Of a DNA stretch of 64,000 bases, positions 7,990 through 16,729 are shown piece after piece. Below the pieces are notes generated by a model. It ran no database searches. It saw only the letters and a program-made list of their open reading frames with translations, and was not told where the DNA came from. Each line of letters begins with the position of its first letter. The stretch's first letter is position 1. Source of the stretch: Clostridia bacterium (GTDB taxonomy: Bacteria; Bacillota; Clostridia; Oscillospirales; CAG-272). The position numbers were made by a program, and so were the translations under genes. The stretch is taken from NCBI GenBank assembly GCA_017502135.1, contig JAFVVP010000004.1, forward strand, positions 1 through 64,000, written 5' to 3'.

Positions 7990-9057
7990 ATGAAAATCAA
8001 AGAAGCCGCTGCGCGTACAAATCTCAGTGAAAAGGCGATACGCTTTTATGAGGCAAAGCATTTGATTACACCGCAGACGCGGCAGCTGAACGGCCGATAC
8101 TTTCGCGAGTATACGGAGGAAAATGTCCGTGATCTCTTAATGATAGCGGCTCTTCGCCGCGCGTATTTCAGCATCGGTCAGATTCAGGAAATGCTGGCGG
8201 ATGAAAGCCGCTGTTCTGTCGTGTTCGAAACATACCGTGCAGAGCAAACGGCACTCTATCGGGAGATGACTCCTCTTATGTCCCGTCTGGAATCGGTAGA
8301 CGGCACATCGATTACGTCTTTAGAGGCGCTTGTAAAGGCGATCGACGGTGCGGATGAAGAAGCACCGAAGCCGAGAGAACTCCACTTCCATCGACACGAG
8401 GATATTTCGGACGAGGAGAAAAACGCCATGTACCGCGCGTTTTTGGAGCATCAGAGACGGCGTGATCGGCGCGATGCCGTCCTTTCCCGTATGGGTGGGG
8501 CTTTGAAATGGCTTTTGGTGAGTGCCTTTGTTCTTTTTTGCGTTTTATCCGTCCTTTGGGTTTTGGACGGTGCTCATACCAATACGTCTGTCGAATTTAC
8601 CCTTGAAGCAATCGAGTGGAAAGAATACGATGAAGATTATTGTGTATCGCGCACAATTACGTTCACGGGCAGGGAGACACGGTATTTTTTTCAGCCTGAT
8701 TACGGAACGTTCGGCATGACGGTAAGCGGATATACTCCGTACGATCCGCTGAACGAAGATGAATCCGTCGGTACAATTTCTCTATCTCTCAAAACGGAAC
8801 GCGGATATCATCGGCCGGCGGTGATTGGCGGACGCGCCATCCGAGATGACGGCGTGTTTGTTACGATGATGGAAGTATATATAGACGACGCCCGACAGAT
8901 GGGGTATATTGTCGTTTACGAGACGCAGCCGGACGGAACGACAGTCTATGATCCCGAGCGGGGAATGGGAAGTATACTTTCGTTTTCCGTAAAAAACAGA
9001 GAGGATGCCGAAGCCGTTTATCGGTTCTTCAGCATCCTCAAATACAGATCGTGGTGA
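7990..9057 (+). CDS. Membrane-anchored MerR-family regulator
   Basis: The 355-residue protein begins with a MerR winged helix-turn-helix (about residues 1-70; the LSEKAIRFYEAKHLI turn is typical) and a coiled dimerisation helix to about residue 115. A charged linker leads to one membrane span at about residues 172-194. The last 160 residues are then predicted to lie outside the membrane and show no family I recognise. This suggests a one-component transmembrane sensor: the outer domain perceives a signal and the MerR head acts on DNA. A GAGGAGG site precedes the ATG. The only obvious target in the window is its own promoter. Confidence 0.85.
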   Translation: MKIKEAAARTNLSEKAIRFYEAKHLITPQTRQLNGRYFREYTEENVRDLLMIAALRRAYFSIGQIQEMLADESRCSVVFETYRAEQTALYREMTPLMSRLESVDGTSITSLEALVKAIDGADEEAPKPRELHFHRHEDISDEEKNAMYRAFLEHQRRRDRRDAVLSRMGGALKWLLVSAFVLFCVLSVLWVLDGAHTNTSVEFTLEAIEWKEYDEDYCVSRTITFTGRETRYFFQPDYGTFGMTVSGYTPYDPLNEDESVGTISLSLKTERGYHRPAVIGGRAIRDDGVFVTMMEVYIDDARQMGYIVVYETQPDGTTVYDPERGMGSILSFSVKNREDAEAVYRFFSILKYRSW

Positions 9058-9063
9058 TTGTGA

Positions 9064-9312
9064 TTACGCGCCCAGCGCTTCTTTAACGGCGGCTGCGAGC
9101 TGATCGGCGCAGGAGGTGTTCTTGAAGCCGCAGGTGTTGCCTGAGAGAAGCTCTATAATCTTTTCGGCTTCCATTCCTTCGACCAGGCGGGAGATGGCTT
9201 TCAGATTGCCGTTGCATCCGCCTGTGAAAGATACATTTTTGATCTTGCCTTCTTCCAGATCAAACGAGATCTTGGAAGAGCAGGTTCCTTTCGTTTTGTA
9301 TGAATAAGTCAT
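9064..9312 (-). CDS. TSCPD domain protein (TIGR03905 type)
   Basis: This 82-residue protein is a stand-alone TSCPD domain. It contains the characteristic FTGGCNGNL and a C-terminal NTCGFKNTSCADQLA segment with conserved cysteines. TSCPD domains also occur at the C-terminus of some ribonucleotide reductases, where cysteines bind metal. The role of the free-standing family is not established. It ends 6 bases from the convergent MerR gene stop, with no terminator between them. An AAAGGAT site precedes the ATG. Confidence 0.88.
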   Translation of the reverse strand: MTYSYKTKGTCSSKISFDLEEGKIKNVSFTGGCNGNLKAISRLVEGMEAEKIIELLSGNTCGFKNTSCADQLAAAVKEALGA

Positions 9313-9345
9313 AAAATATCCTTTCGGTTTGTGGAGAGATAAGGG

Positions 9346-10251
9346 TTATCCTGCCATCTCGGTGATGGAGAAATCTGCGTTTGCGGATTCGATTCGGATC
9401 GTGCCTGCGGCATCGCCTGCCGGCTTCTGCGTGTAGGGACGAGGACGGTCCATGCCGCCGAAGCGGACGGATCCGCGACCGGCGCCTACCTCTACGTCGT
9501 AAAAGGCGATATTATCGAAGGTTGTGATGTCGGCGGTGCCTGTGTCGATTTTACAGTCGAGATTTTTAAAAGAGATCTGGCTCGCTTTGACGTCGCTCGA
9601 TTCTGCGGTCAGAATCAGGGTGTCAAAGGCATCATTGTCGAGCATTGCAGCGAGATTATTTGCCGTGAGCGTCAGTGCACTGAACGTGTGCGTATCCTTG
9701 GCGGTTACAGTCAGTTGTTCTTCTGCGGCAACGGTGATATCACATTTAAGATCGAGGGAATCCACATGTACAGAACAGTTTTTCGCATCAACGGCGATGA
9801 CTTTCAGATTTTCCGTCAAATCGTCAAGGTAAATGTTTACTCTGCGGGGGCCGCCTGCAGATTTATTCCCTACGAGGAATTGGCGGATGCCGCCGAAGGA
9901 GAACGTGGTGTTGAAATCGAGCAGGGATTCAATATCCGGAATCTCATCAAGGGCGATGATCGTGCCGGACGTGGAAAACGTATAAAGTCCTTCGCGGAAA
10001 TTGAAAAACTCAATATACGATTTTTCCGCACCGCCGTAGACGTAAATTTCAGCATCCTCTACGACGAGCGAGATTTTTGTTATCGGCTTCCCCGAGAAGT
10101 CGTATTGCCTGTACGATGAGCCGTCCTCCGTGCGGTTGAAGAGGACGTAGCCGTCTGTTTCGGCGATGTTCTCGGCGGTTACGCAGAGAATGACACCGCC
10201 CAAAATGAGCAAAACGGCAATTACCAGAAAAACAATGGATGTTGGTTTCAC
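9346..10251 (-). CDS. Membrane-anchored DUF4097-like beta-solenoid protein
   Basis: The 301-residue protein has an N-terminal membrane span (about residues 4-27) followed by a long beta-rich external region. Its repeated short strands (SVHVDSLDLKCDITVAAEEQ is a sample) match DUF4097-type adhesin-like sheets. Function is unknown. The start is a GTG overlapping the stop codon of the upstream gene by four bases (GTGA), so the two are co-translated. DUF4097 proteins often pair with HAAS/DUF1700 membrane proteins as envelope sensors, and the same pairing occurs here. Confidence 0.7.
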   Translation of the reverse strand: MKPTSIVFLVIAVLLILGGVILCVTAENIAETDGYVLFNRTEDGSSYRQYDFSGKPITKISLVVEDAEIYVYGGAEKSYIEFFNFREGLYTFSTSGTIIALDEIPDIESLLDFNTTFSFGGIRQFLVGNKSAGGPRRVNIYLDDLTENLKVIAVDAKNCSVHVDSLDLKCDITVAAEEQLTVTAKDTHTFSALTLTANNLAAMLDNDAFDTLILTAESSDVKASQISFKNLDCKIDTGTADITTFDNIAFYDVEVGAGRGSVRFGGMDRPRPYTQKPAGDAAGTIRIESANADFSITEMAG

Positions 10252-10997
10252 AGTTTATAAGACGCCTCCTTTGCCGTTCTGAAGAACTGCTTCAGTTTCT
10301 TGGCGCAGAGTTTGAAAAGCTTTCCCAAAAGCCGGATCACCCGAGGGATCAGGCGGATGGCGCAGTTGTAGATAAGTATGCCGCCAAGCATTACAATGCC
10401 GGCAACTGCGAGGCCAAGGCCAATCTCGTAAAGACCGGGTGCCGCGGACGTTGCGGTGAGCAGCTGCGTGATGCCGTAAATGATGCCTACAAGCGATACG
10501 GTGGCTCCCGCAGCAACGCCGCCGATGAGGGCGGCAACCAAAAGAACGATTATGCCGAGAAGCGCGGAAAATCCGAGCGCGAATACGCCGAGATACAATG
10601 CCAACAAGAGGAGAAACAAAGGAATCGTGCAGACAAAGAGCAACCGGGATTTGGTGCTCGCGCGCAAGGGGGGCGTAGCGACTGCCTCCTCTTCATCCTC
10701 TATATGGACGGGGGCAGGGTGCTTTTTCTCGGCGGTGGGCCGTTTGGCGCCGGACACAGGCGAGAGCGCTTCCGGTTTCGGTTCTGCCTTTTTTTCTGAC
10801 GTGCGCAGTTTCACACTGGCGATTCCTTCGGCGATTGCTTCAATATCAGCGTGATCGTCAATGTGCTCAATAGCTTTTACGTCCTCCGCCGTCAGGGTGA
10901 GAGAAATGGATCGCACATGGCGCTGAGCGACTTCCGGTGTAAGACCGCGCTTTACCAGTTCGTCCCGCAGTATGGTGAGGAACAAATCTTTCTCCAA
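10248..10997 (-). CDS. HAAS/DUF1700-like membrane protein
   Basis: The 249-residue protein begins with a helical HAAS-like segment of about 75 residues (TILRDELVKRGLTPEVAQRH). A proline/lysine-rich cytoplasmic linker follows, then about four membrane spans between residues 120 and 225 and a basic tail. HAAS domains typically signal to PadR-type regulators, but no PadR gene is adjacent. The start is a TTG seven bases after GAGGTGAT, an almost perfect ribosome binding site. It is translationally coupled to the DUF4097-like gene. Confidence 0.7.
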   Translation of the reverse strand: MEKDLFLTILRDELVKRGLTPEVAQRHVRSISLTLTAEDVKAIEHIDDHADIEAIAEGIASVKLRTSEKKAEPKPEALSPVSGAKRPTAEKKHPAPVHIEDEEEAVATPPLRASTKSRLLFVCTIPLFLLLLALYLGVFALGFSALLGIIVLLVAALIGGVAAGATVSLVGIIYGITQLLTATSAAPGLYEIGLGLAVAGIVMLGGILIYNCAIRLIPRVIRLLGKLFKLCAKKLKQFFRTAKEASYKL

Positions 10998-11153
10998 AGA
11001 AAATCACCTCTTTTCAAAGATTCTGTGGATTTTTCGAAACAAGTATGGTACAATGGTGTACAGCGATTGGAAATCGCACGATTTTTTGAGAAACTTGTTC
11101 CTTAAAATCCGGCCTTTATATTATTTTAACAGAAAGAAACGGGAATATCAAGT

Positions 11154-11885
11154 ATGAGAGCGAGAAAAAAGAAGCACGGAGGCGAAAGACTTTCGATATT
11201 AGGAGCGTTGGTGTGTCAAAATCCTCTCGAAATTCGCGAGAATCCGACAGCGCCTTTCGAGAAGGAGGCACCGCTTCGCCTCGAAATCGGTTGCGGCAAG
11301 GGTGATTTTGTAACGCAGCTGTCTGTCCGCGACGCCGAATATAATTATTATGCCATGGAACTGATCGACGATGTGCTCGTGGCGGCCGTGGAAAAATACG
11401 CTGTGAGCAGAGGACTCGGAAAACTCGGCGTCTACGGCGGCTGGGAAGAGCCGGACGGAACGCTTCATAAAGAGCCGTGGGATATCCCTCTCGCAAAACG
11501 CGGAAACGTCCGCTTTATCCGAGGGGATGCAAAGACCCTTTGCGAAATTTTCCCCGACGGTACGTTTGATATGATTTACGCGAATTTCAGCGATCCGTGG
11601 CCGAAAAAAGGTTATGAAGACCGCCGACTGACCGCACCCGCGTTTCTAGCACTGTATGCGCGGCTTTTGAAAGACGGCGGCACGTTCTGCTTCAAGACGG
11701 ATAACGTCGGGCTGTTCGATTATTCTCTCGAAACGGTCGGCGCGTCCCCGTTTGAGATCGTATTCGAGACACGGGATCTGCACGCATCCGAGCGCGCGGT
11801 GACGAATATCATGACGGAATACGAGCGGAATTTCTCCGAAAAGGGAATGAAGATCCACTGCCTTGAAGCGGTGATACATAAGTGA
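11154..11885 (+). CDS. trmB: tRNA (guanine-N7)-methyltransferase
   Basis: This 243-residue protein is TrmB, which makes m7G at position 46 of tRNA using SAM. Evidence: the SAM loop LRLEIGCGKGDF near residue 43, the family signature NFSDPWPKKGYEDRRL near residue 143, and DGGTFCFKTDN. It has an N-terminal basic extension (RARKKKHGG) suited to RNA binding. A TACAAT box at about 11050 may be its -10, with a poor -35. It shares a long terminator with the convergent ABC transporter operon. Confidence 0.93.
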   Translation: MRARKKKHGGERLSILGALVCQNPLEIRENPTAPFEKEAPLRLEIGCGKGDFVTQLSVRDAEYNYYAMELIDDVLVAAVEKYAVSRGLGKLGVYGGWEEPDGTLHKEPWDIPLAKRGNVRFIRGDAKTLCEIFPDGTFDMIYANFSDPWPKKGYEDRRLTAPAFLALYARLLKDGGTFCFKTDNVGLFDYSLETVGASPFEIVFETRDLHASERAVTNIMTEYERNFSEKGMKIHCLEAVIHK

Positions 11886-11923
11886 AAGAAAAAAGCAGAG
11901 TGTAAACTCTGCTTTTTTCTTTC
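11884..11923. terminator. Bidirectional terminator between trmB and the ABC operon
   Basis: An 18-bp stem with a GTAA loop. The stem begins with A-rich and ends with T-rich sequence, so it works in both directions. It covers the stop codons of both convergent genes. Confidence 0.85.
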
Positions 11924-12665
11924 AGAGGACCTTTGAGAGGAAGGATTTGAGGCGTTCGCACTGCGGATTGTCGAAAATATCCGCCGGCGTGCCCTCCTCG
12001 AGAATCTGACCGCCGTCCATAAATATGACGCGGGTGGCAACCTCCCGTGCAAATCCCATCTCATGCGTTACGATCGCCATGGTCATGCCGGATTCGGCAA
12101 GTTCGCGCATAACCTCCAAAACCTCACCGACCATTTCGGGATCGAGAGCTGAGGTCGGTTCGTCGAACAGCATTACCTCCGGATCCATGCAGAGGGCGCG
12201 TACGATCGCGATTCTCTGCTTCTGACCGCCGGAAAGTTGTGCGGGATAGGCATCGGCGCGATCGGCAAGACCGACACGGGTGAGAAGCTCACGCGCTTGC
12301 TCCTCTGCTTTTTGAGGAGGCTTTTTCAAAAGTTTGATGGGAGAAAGCGTCATATTCCGAAGCACGGTCATGTGGGGGAACAGATTGAAATGCTGGAATA
12401 CCATGCCCATCTTTTGTCGGTGCAGATTCAGGTTGGCGTTCTTCTTCGTGATGATCTCGCCTCCGAAGGAGATGGTGCCGTCCGTGGGCATTTCCAAAAG
12501 ATTGAGCGAACGGAGCAGGGTGGATTTACCGCTGCCGGAGGGGCCGATGATGACTACCACCTCGCCCTTGTGAATATCCACGGATACGTCATGGAGAGCC
12601 TTGATCTTGTCGCCGTTGTAATACTTTTTCAGTTTTTTGACGGAAATCAATATATTATCGTTCAC
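11922..12665 (-). CDS. Polar amino acid ABC transporter, ATP-binding protein
   Basis: This 247-residue ATPase has Walker [12 protein letters not shown] near residue 39, the ABC signature [11 protein letters not shown], Walker [15 protein letters not shown] and the H-loop THEMGFA. The sequence is typical of the GlnQ/HisP group, which powers uptake of glutamine, histidine, arginine or cystine. The GTG start lies inside the end of the permease gene (11-base overlap) behind AAAGGAGG. It is the last gene of a binding protein-permease-ATPase operon. Confidence 0.93.
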   Translation of the reverse strand: MNDNILISVKKLKKYYNGDKIKALHDVSVDIHKGEVVVIIGPSGSGKSTLLRSLNLLEMPTDGTISFGGEIITKKNANLNLHRQKMGMVFQHFNLFPHMTVLRNMTLSPIKLLKKPPQKAEEQARELLTRVGLADRADAYPAQLSGGQKQRIAIVRALCMDPEVMLFDEPTSALDPEMVGEVLEVMRELAESGMTMAIVTHEMGFAREVATRVIFMDGGQILEEGTPADIFDNPQCERLKSFLSKVL

Positions 12666-13479
12666 TCTTTCTCAGCCTCCTTTCAAGGAGTCCCACCAGT
12701 TTGGTCAGAACGATGACCAGAATGAGATAGATCATTGCCACGGCAAGCAGCGGCATAAGTGCCGAGAACGTGCGTCCGCGAATCAGGTCACCCGCTTTGG
12801 TTAGATCCATGATACCTACGTAACCGGCAACGGATGTCTCTTTCAAAAGTACGATAAACTCGTTGCAGAGTGTGGGGAGTACCGTTTTGAACATCTGCGG
12901 TGTGATGATGTATGCCATCGTCTGGACGTAATTGAAGCCCAGGGCTCGTCCTGCCTCAAACTGTCCGTTGTCAATGGACAGGATACCGCCGCGGAAGATC
13001 TCTGCCACATAAGCGCCGGAGTTGATGCCAAATGCCAGAATAGCAATTACGGTGTCGTTGGAGGAGGAGGCAAATACGACGAAATACATGATGAGCAGCT
13101 GTACCACGATGGGTGTACCGCGGAAAAGGGTGAGATACAGATTGCATACGCCGTTGAAGAAGCGGAGCAGAAACCACTGGATGCCGCCCTGCCGTTTTAT
13201 GGATTCGCCGTTTTTGTCATAGGTGGAACGGACAGCCGCCACCACGATGCCGATGGCAATACCGAGAAGAACGGCGAAAAATGTAATAACGAGCGTGTTG
13301 CCGAGACCCTCAACGAGCCATTTCCATTTGTTGTCCCGGATGAAGTTCAGATAGAATACGTCGCAGAAATCCTGCCACTGCAGAAGAAACCATTGCCCGA
13401 TCTTCTGAAAGAAGGAGAGGGAGGCCTCCTCCGCCGGTACGGCGGCTTGTGCAAGAATTGTATAAAGCCAGTTGTTCAT
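12655..13479 (-). CDS. Polar amino acid ABC transporter, permease
   Basis: This 274-residue permease of the HisMQ family has about five membrane spans. It carries the EAA loop ([20 protein letters not shown]) that contacts the ATPase and the motif [15 protein letters not shown]. The N-terminus has an extra amphipathic stretch before the first span. The ATG at 13479 is preferred over an in-frame TTG seven codons upstream because AAGGG lies at good distance. Only one permease gene is present, so it probably forms a homodimer. Confidence 0.92.
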   Translation of the reverse strand: MNNWLYTILAQAAVPAEEASLSFFQKIGQWFLLQWQDFCDVFYLNFIRDNKWKWLVEGLGNTLVITFFAVLLGIAIGIVVAAVRSTYDKNGESIKRQGGIQWFLLRFFNGVCNLYLTLFRGTPIVVQLLIMYFVVFASSSNDTVIAILAFGINSGAYVAEIFRGGILSIDNGQFEAGRALGFNYVQTMAYIITPQMFKTVLPTLCNEFIVLLKETSVAGYVGIMDLTKAGDLIRGRTFSALMPLLAVAMIYLILVIVLTKLVGLLERRLRKSER

Positions 13480-13520
13480 GTGAAGACCCTTCGTTAGCAA
13501 AATTGAGCCATATGTAAGAT

Positions 13521-13549
13521 ACGGGCTGCCGCACTTTGCGCCAGCCCGT
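13521..13549 (-). other. Intercistronic hairpin between binding-protein and permease genes
   Basis: An 8-bp stem (ACGGGCTG / CAGCCCGT) with a GC-containing loop lies between the two genes. On the - strand no T-run follows it, so it is more likely a partial terminator or 3' stabiliser that lets the binding protein be made in excess than a full stop. Confidence 0.5.
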
Positions 13550-13568
13550 TTTTCAGTTGTGCGAAAGA

Positions 13569-14366
13569 TTATTCAGCGGGGATGTACTTATCGATGATCT
13601 TCTGTACCGTGCCGTCTGCGATCAGTTCTTCGAGAACCTTGTTGATGGCATCGAGGAGTTCGGTGTTCTCCTTGGCAATGCAGATTGCGTACTGCTCTTC
13701 TGTGTATGCACCTTCCAGAATTCTCAGACCTTCGTTGGCAGCAACGAAAGACTTAGCGGGCTCGTTGTCGATGATAACGGCGGTAACCTTGCCGGTCGAG
13801 AGAGCCATAACAGCCTCAGCACCGGTCTTGTAGCGGATAACGTTATCCTCACCGAAGCCCCAGTTTTCCACGGTATCGGAAGCGTAGATGTCACCGGTTG
13901 TGTCCTGCTGAACGCCGATCTTCACGCCGTCCTTTACGGAAACCCAGTTGCCTTCGTCGTCCAGATTGAAGAAATCATCAATAGCGGTGTATGCGGCGTC
14001 TTCCTTCACGATTACTACCTGAATACCGGTGGCGTAGGAGGTGGAGAAGTTAACGGATTCGAGACGATCCTCGGTTACGGTCATGCCTGCCATGCCCATG
14101 TCGAATTTGCCGGTTTGTACGCCGCCTACGATGGAACCGAATTCAACGTCCTTGATTTCGAGGGTCTTGCCCAGTTTCTTGGCGATCTCGCCTGCGATCT
14201 CAACGTCGATACCTGCGAAGTTGTCGCCGTCTTTGTACTCGTAGGGAGGGAAAGCGGCGTTGGTAGCCATAATCAAGGTGTTCTCATCCTTACCGCAAGA
14301 GGTCATAGCCAAAGCGGGAAGAACCATAAGAGCTGCGAGCAGAACTGCAAAAATTCTCTTTTTCAT
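13569..14366 (-). CDS. Amino acid ABC transporter substrate-binding lipoprotein
   Basis: This 265-residue protein has a lipoprotein signal peptide ending at Cys24 (LAMTSC) and a periplasmic-binding-protein type 2 (SBP_bac_3) body. Motifs include NAAFPPYEYKDGDNFAGIDV at the start and a central GVQQDTTGDIY. It should bind a polar amino acid outside the membrane and deliver it to the permease. The binding pocket does not let me name the amino acid. The ATG at 14366 is chosen because AAGGAGA precedes it. Confidence 0.92.
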   Translation of the reverse strand: MKKRIFAVLLAALMVLPALAMTSCGKDENTLIMATNAAFPPYEYKDGDNFAGIDVEIAGEIAKKLGKTLEIKDVEFGSIVGGVQTGKFDMGMAGMTVTEDRLESVNFSTSYATGIQVVIVKEDAAYTAIDDFFNLDDEGNWVSVKDGVKIGVQQDTTGDIYASDTVENWGFGEDNVIRYKTGAEAVMALSTGKVTAVIIDNEPAKSFVAANEGLRILEGAYTEEQYAICIAKENTELLDAINKVLEELIADGTVQKIIDKYIPAE

Positions 14367-14413
14367 GATGAATCTCCTTTGTGTGCTTAAGTAATAAATA
14401 ATGAAATTTGTGT

Positions 14414-14444
14414 GCATATGGATGAACGATTATCATTCATATGC
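14414..14444 (-). promoter_or_regulatory. Inverted repeat at the ABC operon start (candidate operator)
   Basis: Two 12-base arms (11 of 12 paired; core GCATATG...CATATGC) flank a 7-base centre. The dyad spans about -2 to +29 relative to the predicted transcription start, a position suited to a repressor. The regulator is not identified, and the spacing does not fit a standard ARG box. Confidence 0.5.
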
Positions 14445-14448
14445 TGTA

Positions 14449-14477
14449 ATTATACACGCATTATACACCTGTGTCAA
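14449..14477 (-). promoter_or_regulatory. Sigma-A promoter of the amino acid ABC operon
   Basis: On the - strand: TTGACA (14472-14477), 17-bp spacer, TATAAT (14449-14454). Both hexamers are perfect. The rest of this 357-base gap holds several AT-rich hairpins (for example 14499-14520) and the spoIIGA promoter region. Confidence 0.88.
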
Positions 14478-14607
14478 GAGTAATTCATACATTCTTACCG
14501 CAAAAATATACATTTTTGCGCGACTTAATGATTTTTTGCGTATAAATTTTCATTATTTTACGCTTGAAAGGCAATTTCCCAAGAGGAAACGCGAGCTTTG
14601 CCGCATC

Positions 14608-14674
14608 TTGTCAATATTCGATCCGTATCGCCGTACGTATAGCGACAGAATCCGCAAATCGGGCGCGGTATAAT
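14608..14674 (+). promoter_or_regulatory. Candidate Spo0A-controlled promoter of spoIIGA-sigE
   Basis: A TATAAT box (14669-14674) has no good -35 at 17 bp. GCGACA (14642-14647) sits 21 bp upstream. Two partial Spo0A-box-like sequences, CTTGTCAAT (14607-14615) and CGACAGA (14643-14649, reverse), lie upstream. In Bacillus subtilis the spoIIG promoter is a sigma-A promoter with an over-long spacer activated by Spo0A. The resemblance in layout is the main evidence, since the individual boxes are weak. Confidence 0.4.
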
Positions 14675-14723
14675 ATTCTCATCAATAACAACTCGTCGAC
14701 AGGGAGGGAGCAATACGGATACA

Positions 14724-15533
14724 GTGCTGTACGCGGACGTACTCTTCCTTATTGATTTCAGTATGGACTACCTGTCGCTGTTTGCGGCGGCAAGACTGCT
14801 TTCTCTCCAGACAACGCTTCCAAGATGCGTTCTGGCTGCCGCCGTGGGCGGTCTGTACGGGATCGCCGCCGTTCTTTTTTTGCCCGACGGATTTTTTGGT
14901 GCTGTCCTCGCTGTTTTCGTGTCCATGCTCCTCTCCCTTATCGCATTCGGTTGGGATGACGGCTTTCGCTCTCTCCTTCGGGCTACGCTCACCGTATGGG
15001 GCGCAGGTACGCTTCTCGGCGGGATTATGACCGCTTTTTCGGGCTTGTTCGGCACGAGCCTGCCCGTGGGCGGCGCGGATATGCTTCTGGCGGGTGGGAT
15101 CGCGCTTGTCGGATGCATCCGATTTGCGCGGCGGCGTCTTGCCGGTGGGTATGCGGAGATCGTCATTCCCCGGGAGGGGAGAACGTGGAAGGGGCGGGCG
15201 CTCGTTGACAGCGGGAATCTTCTCACCGATCCGATCGGCGGGTATCCGGTCGTTCTTCTCAGCCTGCCTGCGGCACGCGAACTTCTCGGCACGCTCGCGG
15301 ATACCGTTTTCAAGGGCGAACCGGCGGAGGTTTCGGTCGGTGTGCGCGCGGTGGCCGTGAGGACTGTCGGCGGGACACGCCTCATTTACGGATTTCTTTG
15401 CCGTGATCTGACGATCCGTCGGGGCGGGCGCGAGGTGCATCGCTGTGCCGTGGTCTCCGTCGATCACGGTGCGGACGGTGCGTCCGGATACGGCGGCGCG
15501 CCCGCTTTGCTTCCGGCATCACTTCTTTTTTGA
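14724..15533 (+). CDS. spoIIGA: Sigma-E processing peptidase SpoIIGA
   Basis: This 269-residue protein has about five N-terminal membrane spans (starting [17 protein letters not shown]) and a C-terminal aspartic-protease-like domain. The catalytic aspartate lies in [13 protein letters not shown] near residue 165. SpoIIGA sits in the sporulation septum and, when triggered by SpoIIR from the forespore, cuts the propeptide from pro-sigma-E. The gene immediately upstream of sigE confirms the call. The start is GTG, 13 bases after GGGAGGGAG, a somewhat long distance. Confidence 0.9.
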   Translation: MLYADVLFLIDFSMDYLSLFAAARLLSLQTTLPRCVLAAAVGGLYGIAAVLFLPDGFFGAVLAVFVSMLLSLIAFGWDDGFRSLLRATLTVWGAGTLLGGIMTAFSGLFGTSLPVGGADMLLAGGIALVGCIRFARRRLAGGYAEIVIPREGRTWKGRALVDSGNLLTDPIGGYPVVLLSLPAARELLGTLADTVFKGEPAEVSVGVRAVAVRTVGGTRLIYGFLCRDLTIRRGGREVHRCAVVSVDHGADGASGYGGAPALLPASLLF

Positions 15534-15564
15534 TTTTATCATTTTATACACAGGGGACAAACGT

Positions 15565-16302
15565 ATGCGTATCAGTAACGGAATTCTAACGGTTATGAGC
15601 GATTTCCGCTCGCTTGTGGGGCGGCTTCTTACCGCCTGCCTTAACGCGGGTGAGTACGGCACATTCTACGTCAACGGCGCGGAGGTGCTGCCGCCGCCGC
15701 TATCCGCCGAAGAGGAGGCCGACGCCATCGCCCGCCTTGCGGAGGACGAAAGTGCATCCGCACAGCTCATCGAACATAATCTCCGGCTTGTAGTGTATAT
15801 CGCGCGAAAATTTGAGAACACCGGTATCGGGATCGAGGATCTTATCTCGATCGGCACGATCGGACTTATCAAGGCGATCCGTACGTTTCAGGCAGGACGG
15901 CAGATCAAACTGGCGACGTATGCTTCGAGGTGCATCGAAAACGAGATACTTATGTACATAAGGAAAAATTCCTCCCTGCGTGGAGAGGTCTCTATTGACG
16001 AGCCGCTCAATATCGACTGGGACGGGAACGAGCTTCTTCTGTCGGACGTCATCGGAACGGAGGAGGATACGGTCGGACGCGATCTCGAGCGGAGCGAGGA
16101 TGAACGGACGATTCGAGCGGCGGTTTCCGAACTCGGCGAGCGAGAACGGATCATCATTGAACTGAGATATGGTCTTACGGGCGGGGAAGAGCGGACGCAG
16201 AAAGAGGTGGCGGATATGCTGGGCATTTCGCAGTCGTATATTTCAAGGCTTGAGAAGAAGATTATCCGTCGTTTGAAGGAAAGAATCGAAACAAAGATCT
16301 GA
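15565..16302 (+). CDS. sigE: RNA polymerase sporulation sigma factor sigma-E
   Basis: The 245-residue protein matches sigma-E closely. Region 2 contains [20 protein letters not shown] and [18 protein letters not shown], region 4 ends with [16 protein letters not shown], and EVLPPPLS precedes region 1.2. The first 30 or so residues are the amphipathic propeptide removed by SpoIIGA. Sigma-E drives mother-cell genes early in sporulation. The ATG at 15565 follows AGGGGA. A second ATG ten codons later is possible but would shorten the propeptide. In many spore-formers sigG follows sigE; here rpmE does. Confidence 0.93.
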   Translation: MRISNGILTVMSDFRSLVGRLLTACLNAGEYGTFYVNGAEVLPPPLSAEEEADAIARLAEDESASAQLIEHNLRLVVYIARKFENTGIGIEDLISIGTIGLIKAIRTFQAGRQIKLATYASRCIENEILMYIRKNSSLRGEVSIDEPLNIDWDGNELLLSDVIGTEEDTVGRDLERSEDERTIRAAVSELGERERIIIELRYGLTGGEERTQKEVADMLGISQSYISRLEKKIIRRLKERIETKI

Positions 16303-16339
16303 AAAATCAGAAAAAACAGAAAAAAGTGTCAAAAAGGTA

Positions 16340-16368
16340 TTGATTTATTTTCAAATGTGTGATATAAT
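16340..16368 (+). promoter_or_regulatory. Sigma-A promoter of rpmE
   Basis: TTGATT (16340-16345), 17-bp spacer, TATAAT (16363-16368), about 35 bases before the rpmE start. Confidence 0.85.
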
Positions 16369-16404
16369 GCATCCATATGAATATCTACAGAGAGAGGTGT
16401 AATA

Positions 16405-16623
16405 ATGAAGAGTGGAATTCATCCCGATTATAAAGAAGTAACGATCCGCTGCGCTTGCGGTGAGACTGTCGTTACCCGCTCTACCAAGGGCGATGCAAAC
16501 GGTGAGTTGCGCGTTGATATTTGCTCAAAGTGCCATCCGTTCTTTACCGGTAAGCAGAAATTCGTTGATGCCGGCGGACGTGTTGATAAGTTCAAGAAGC
16601 GTCTTGCTGCATCCGGCAAATAA
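16405..16623 (+). CDS. rpmE: 50S ribosomal protein L31, zinc-binding type
   Basis: The 72-residue protein is L31, a component of the central protuberance of the large ribosomal subunit. Cysteines in the CAC motif (residues 16 and 18) and the CSKC motif show it is the zinc-containing C+ form, not the zinc-free paralogue made under zinc starvation. [20 protein letters not shown] is the conserved core. It is a single-gene unit with its own promoter and terminator. Confidence 0.96.
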   Translation: MKSGIHPDYKEVTIRCACGETVVTRSTKGDANGELRVDICSKCHPFFTGKQKFVDAGGRVDKFKKRLAASGK

Positions 16624-16643
16624 TCTGTACCTGTAATGTCACG

Positions 16644-16691
16644 AATCGGATAAGACAAAGCGCGGTTCAGCGCCCGTCTTATCCGATTTTT
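16644..16691 (+). terminator. Terminator after rpmE
   Basis: A 13-bp stem, AATCGGATAAGAC / GTCTTATCCGATT, carries a smaller GCGC hairpin in its loop and ends in a T run. Confidence 0.85.
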
Positions 16692-16729
16692 CGTTTATAC
16701 GGTCGAATTTTGACCGTGAGGAGGATTTT

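Noticed and set aside
14499-14520. Hairpin CGCAAAAAT-ATAC-ATTTTTGCG as a terminator or operator
   Set aside because: It has no T run on either side and lies between two divergent promoters. It is noted as an AT-rich dyad only.
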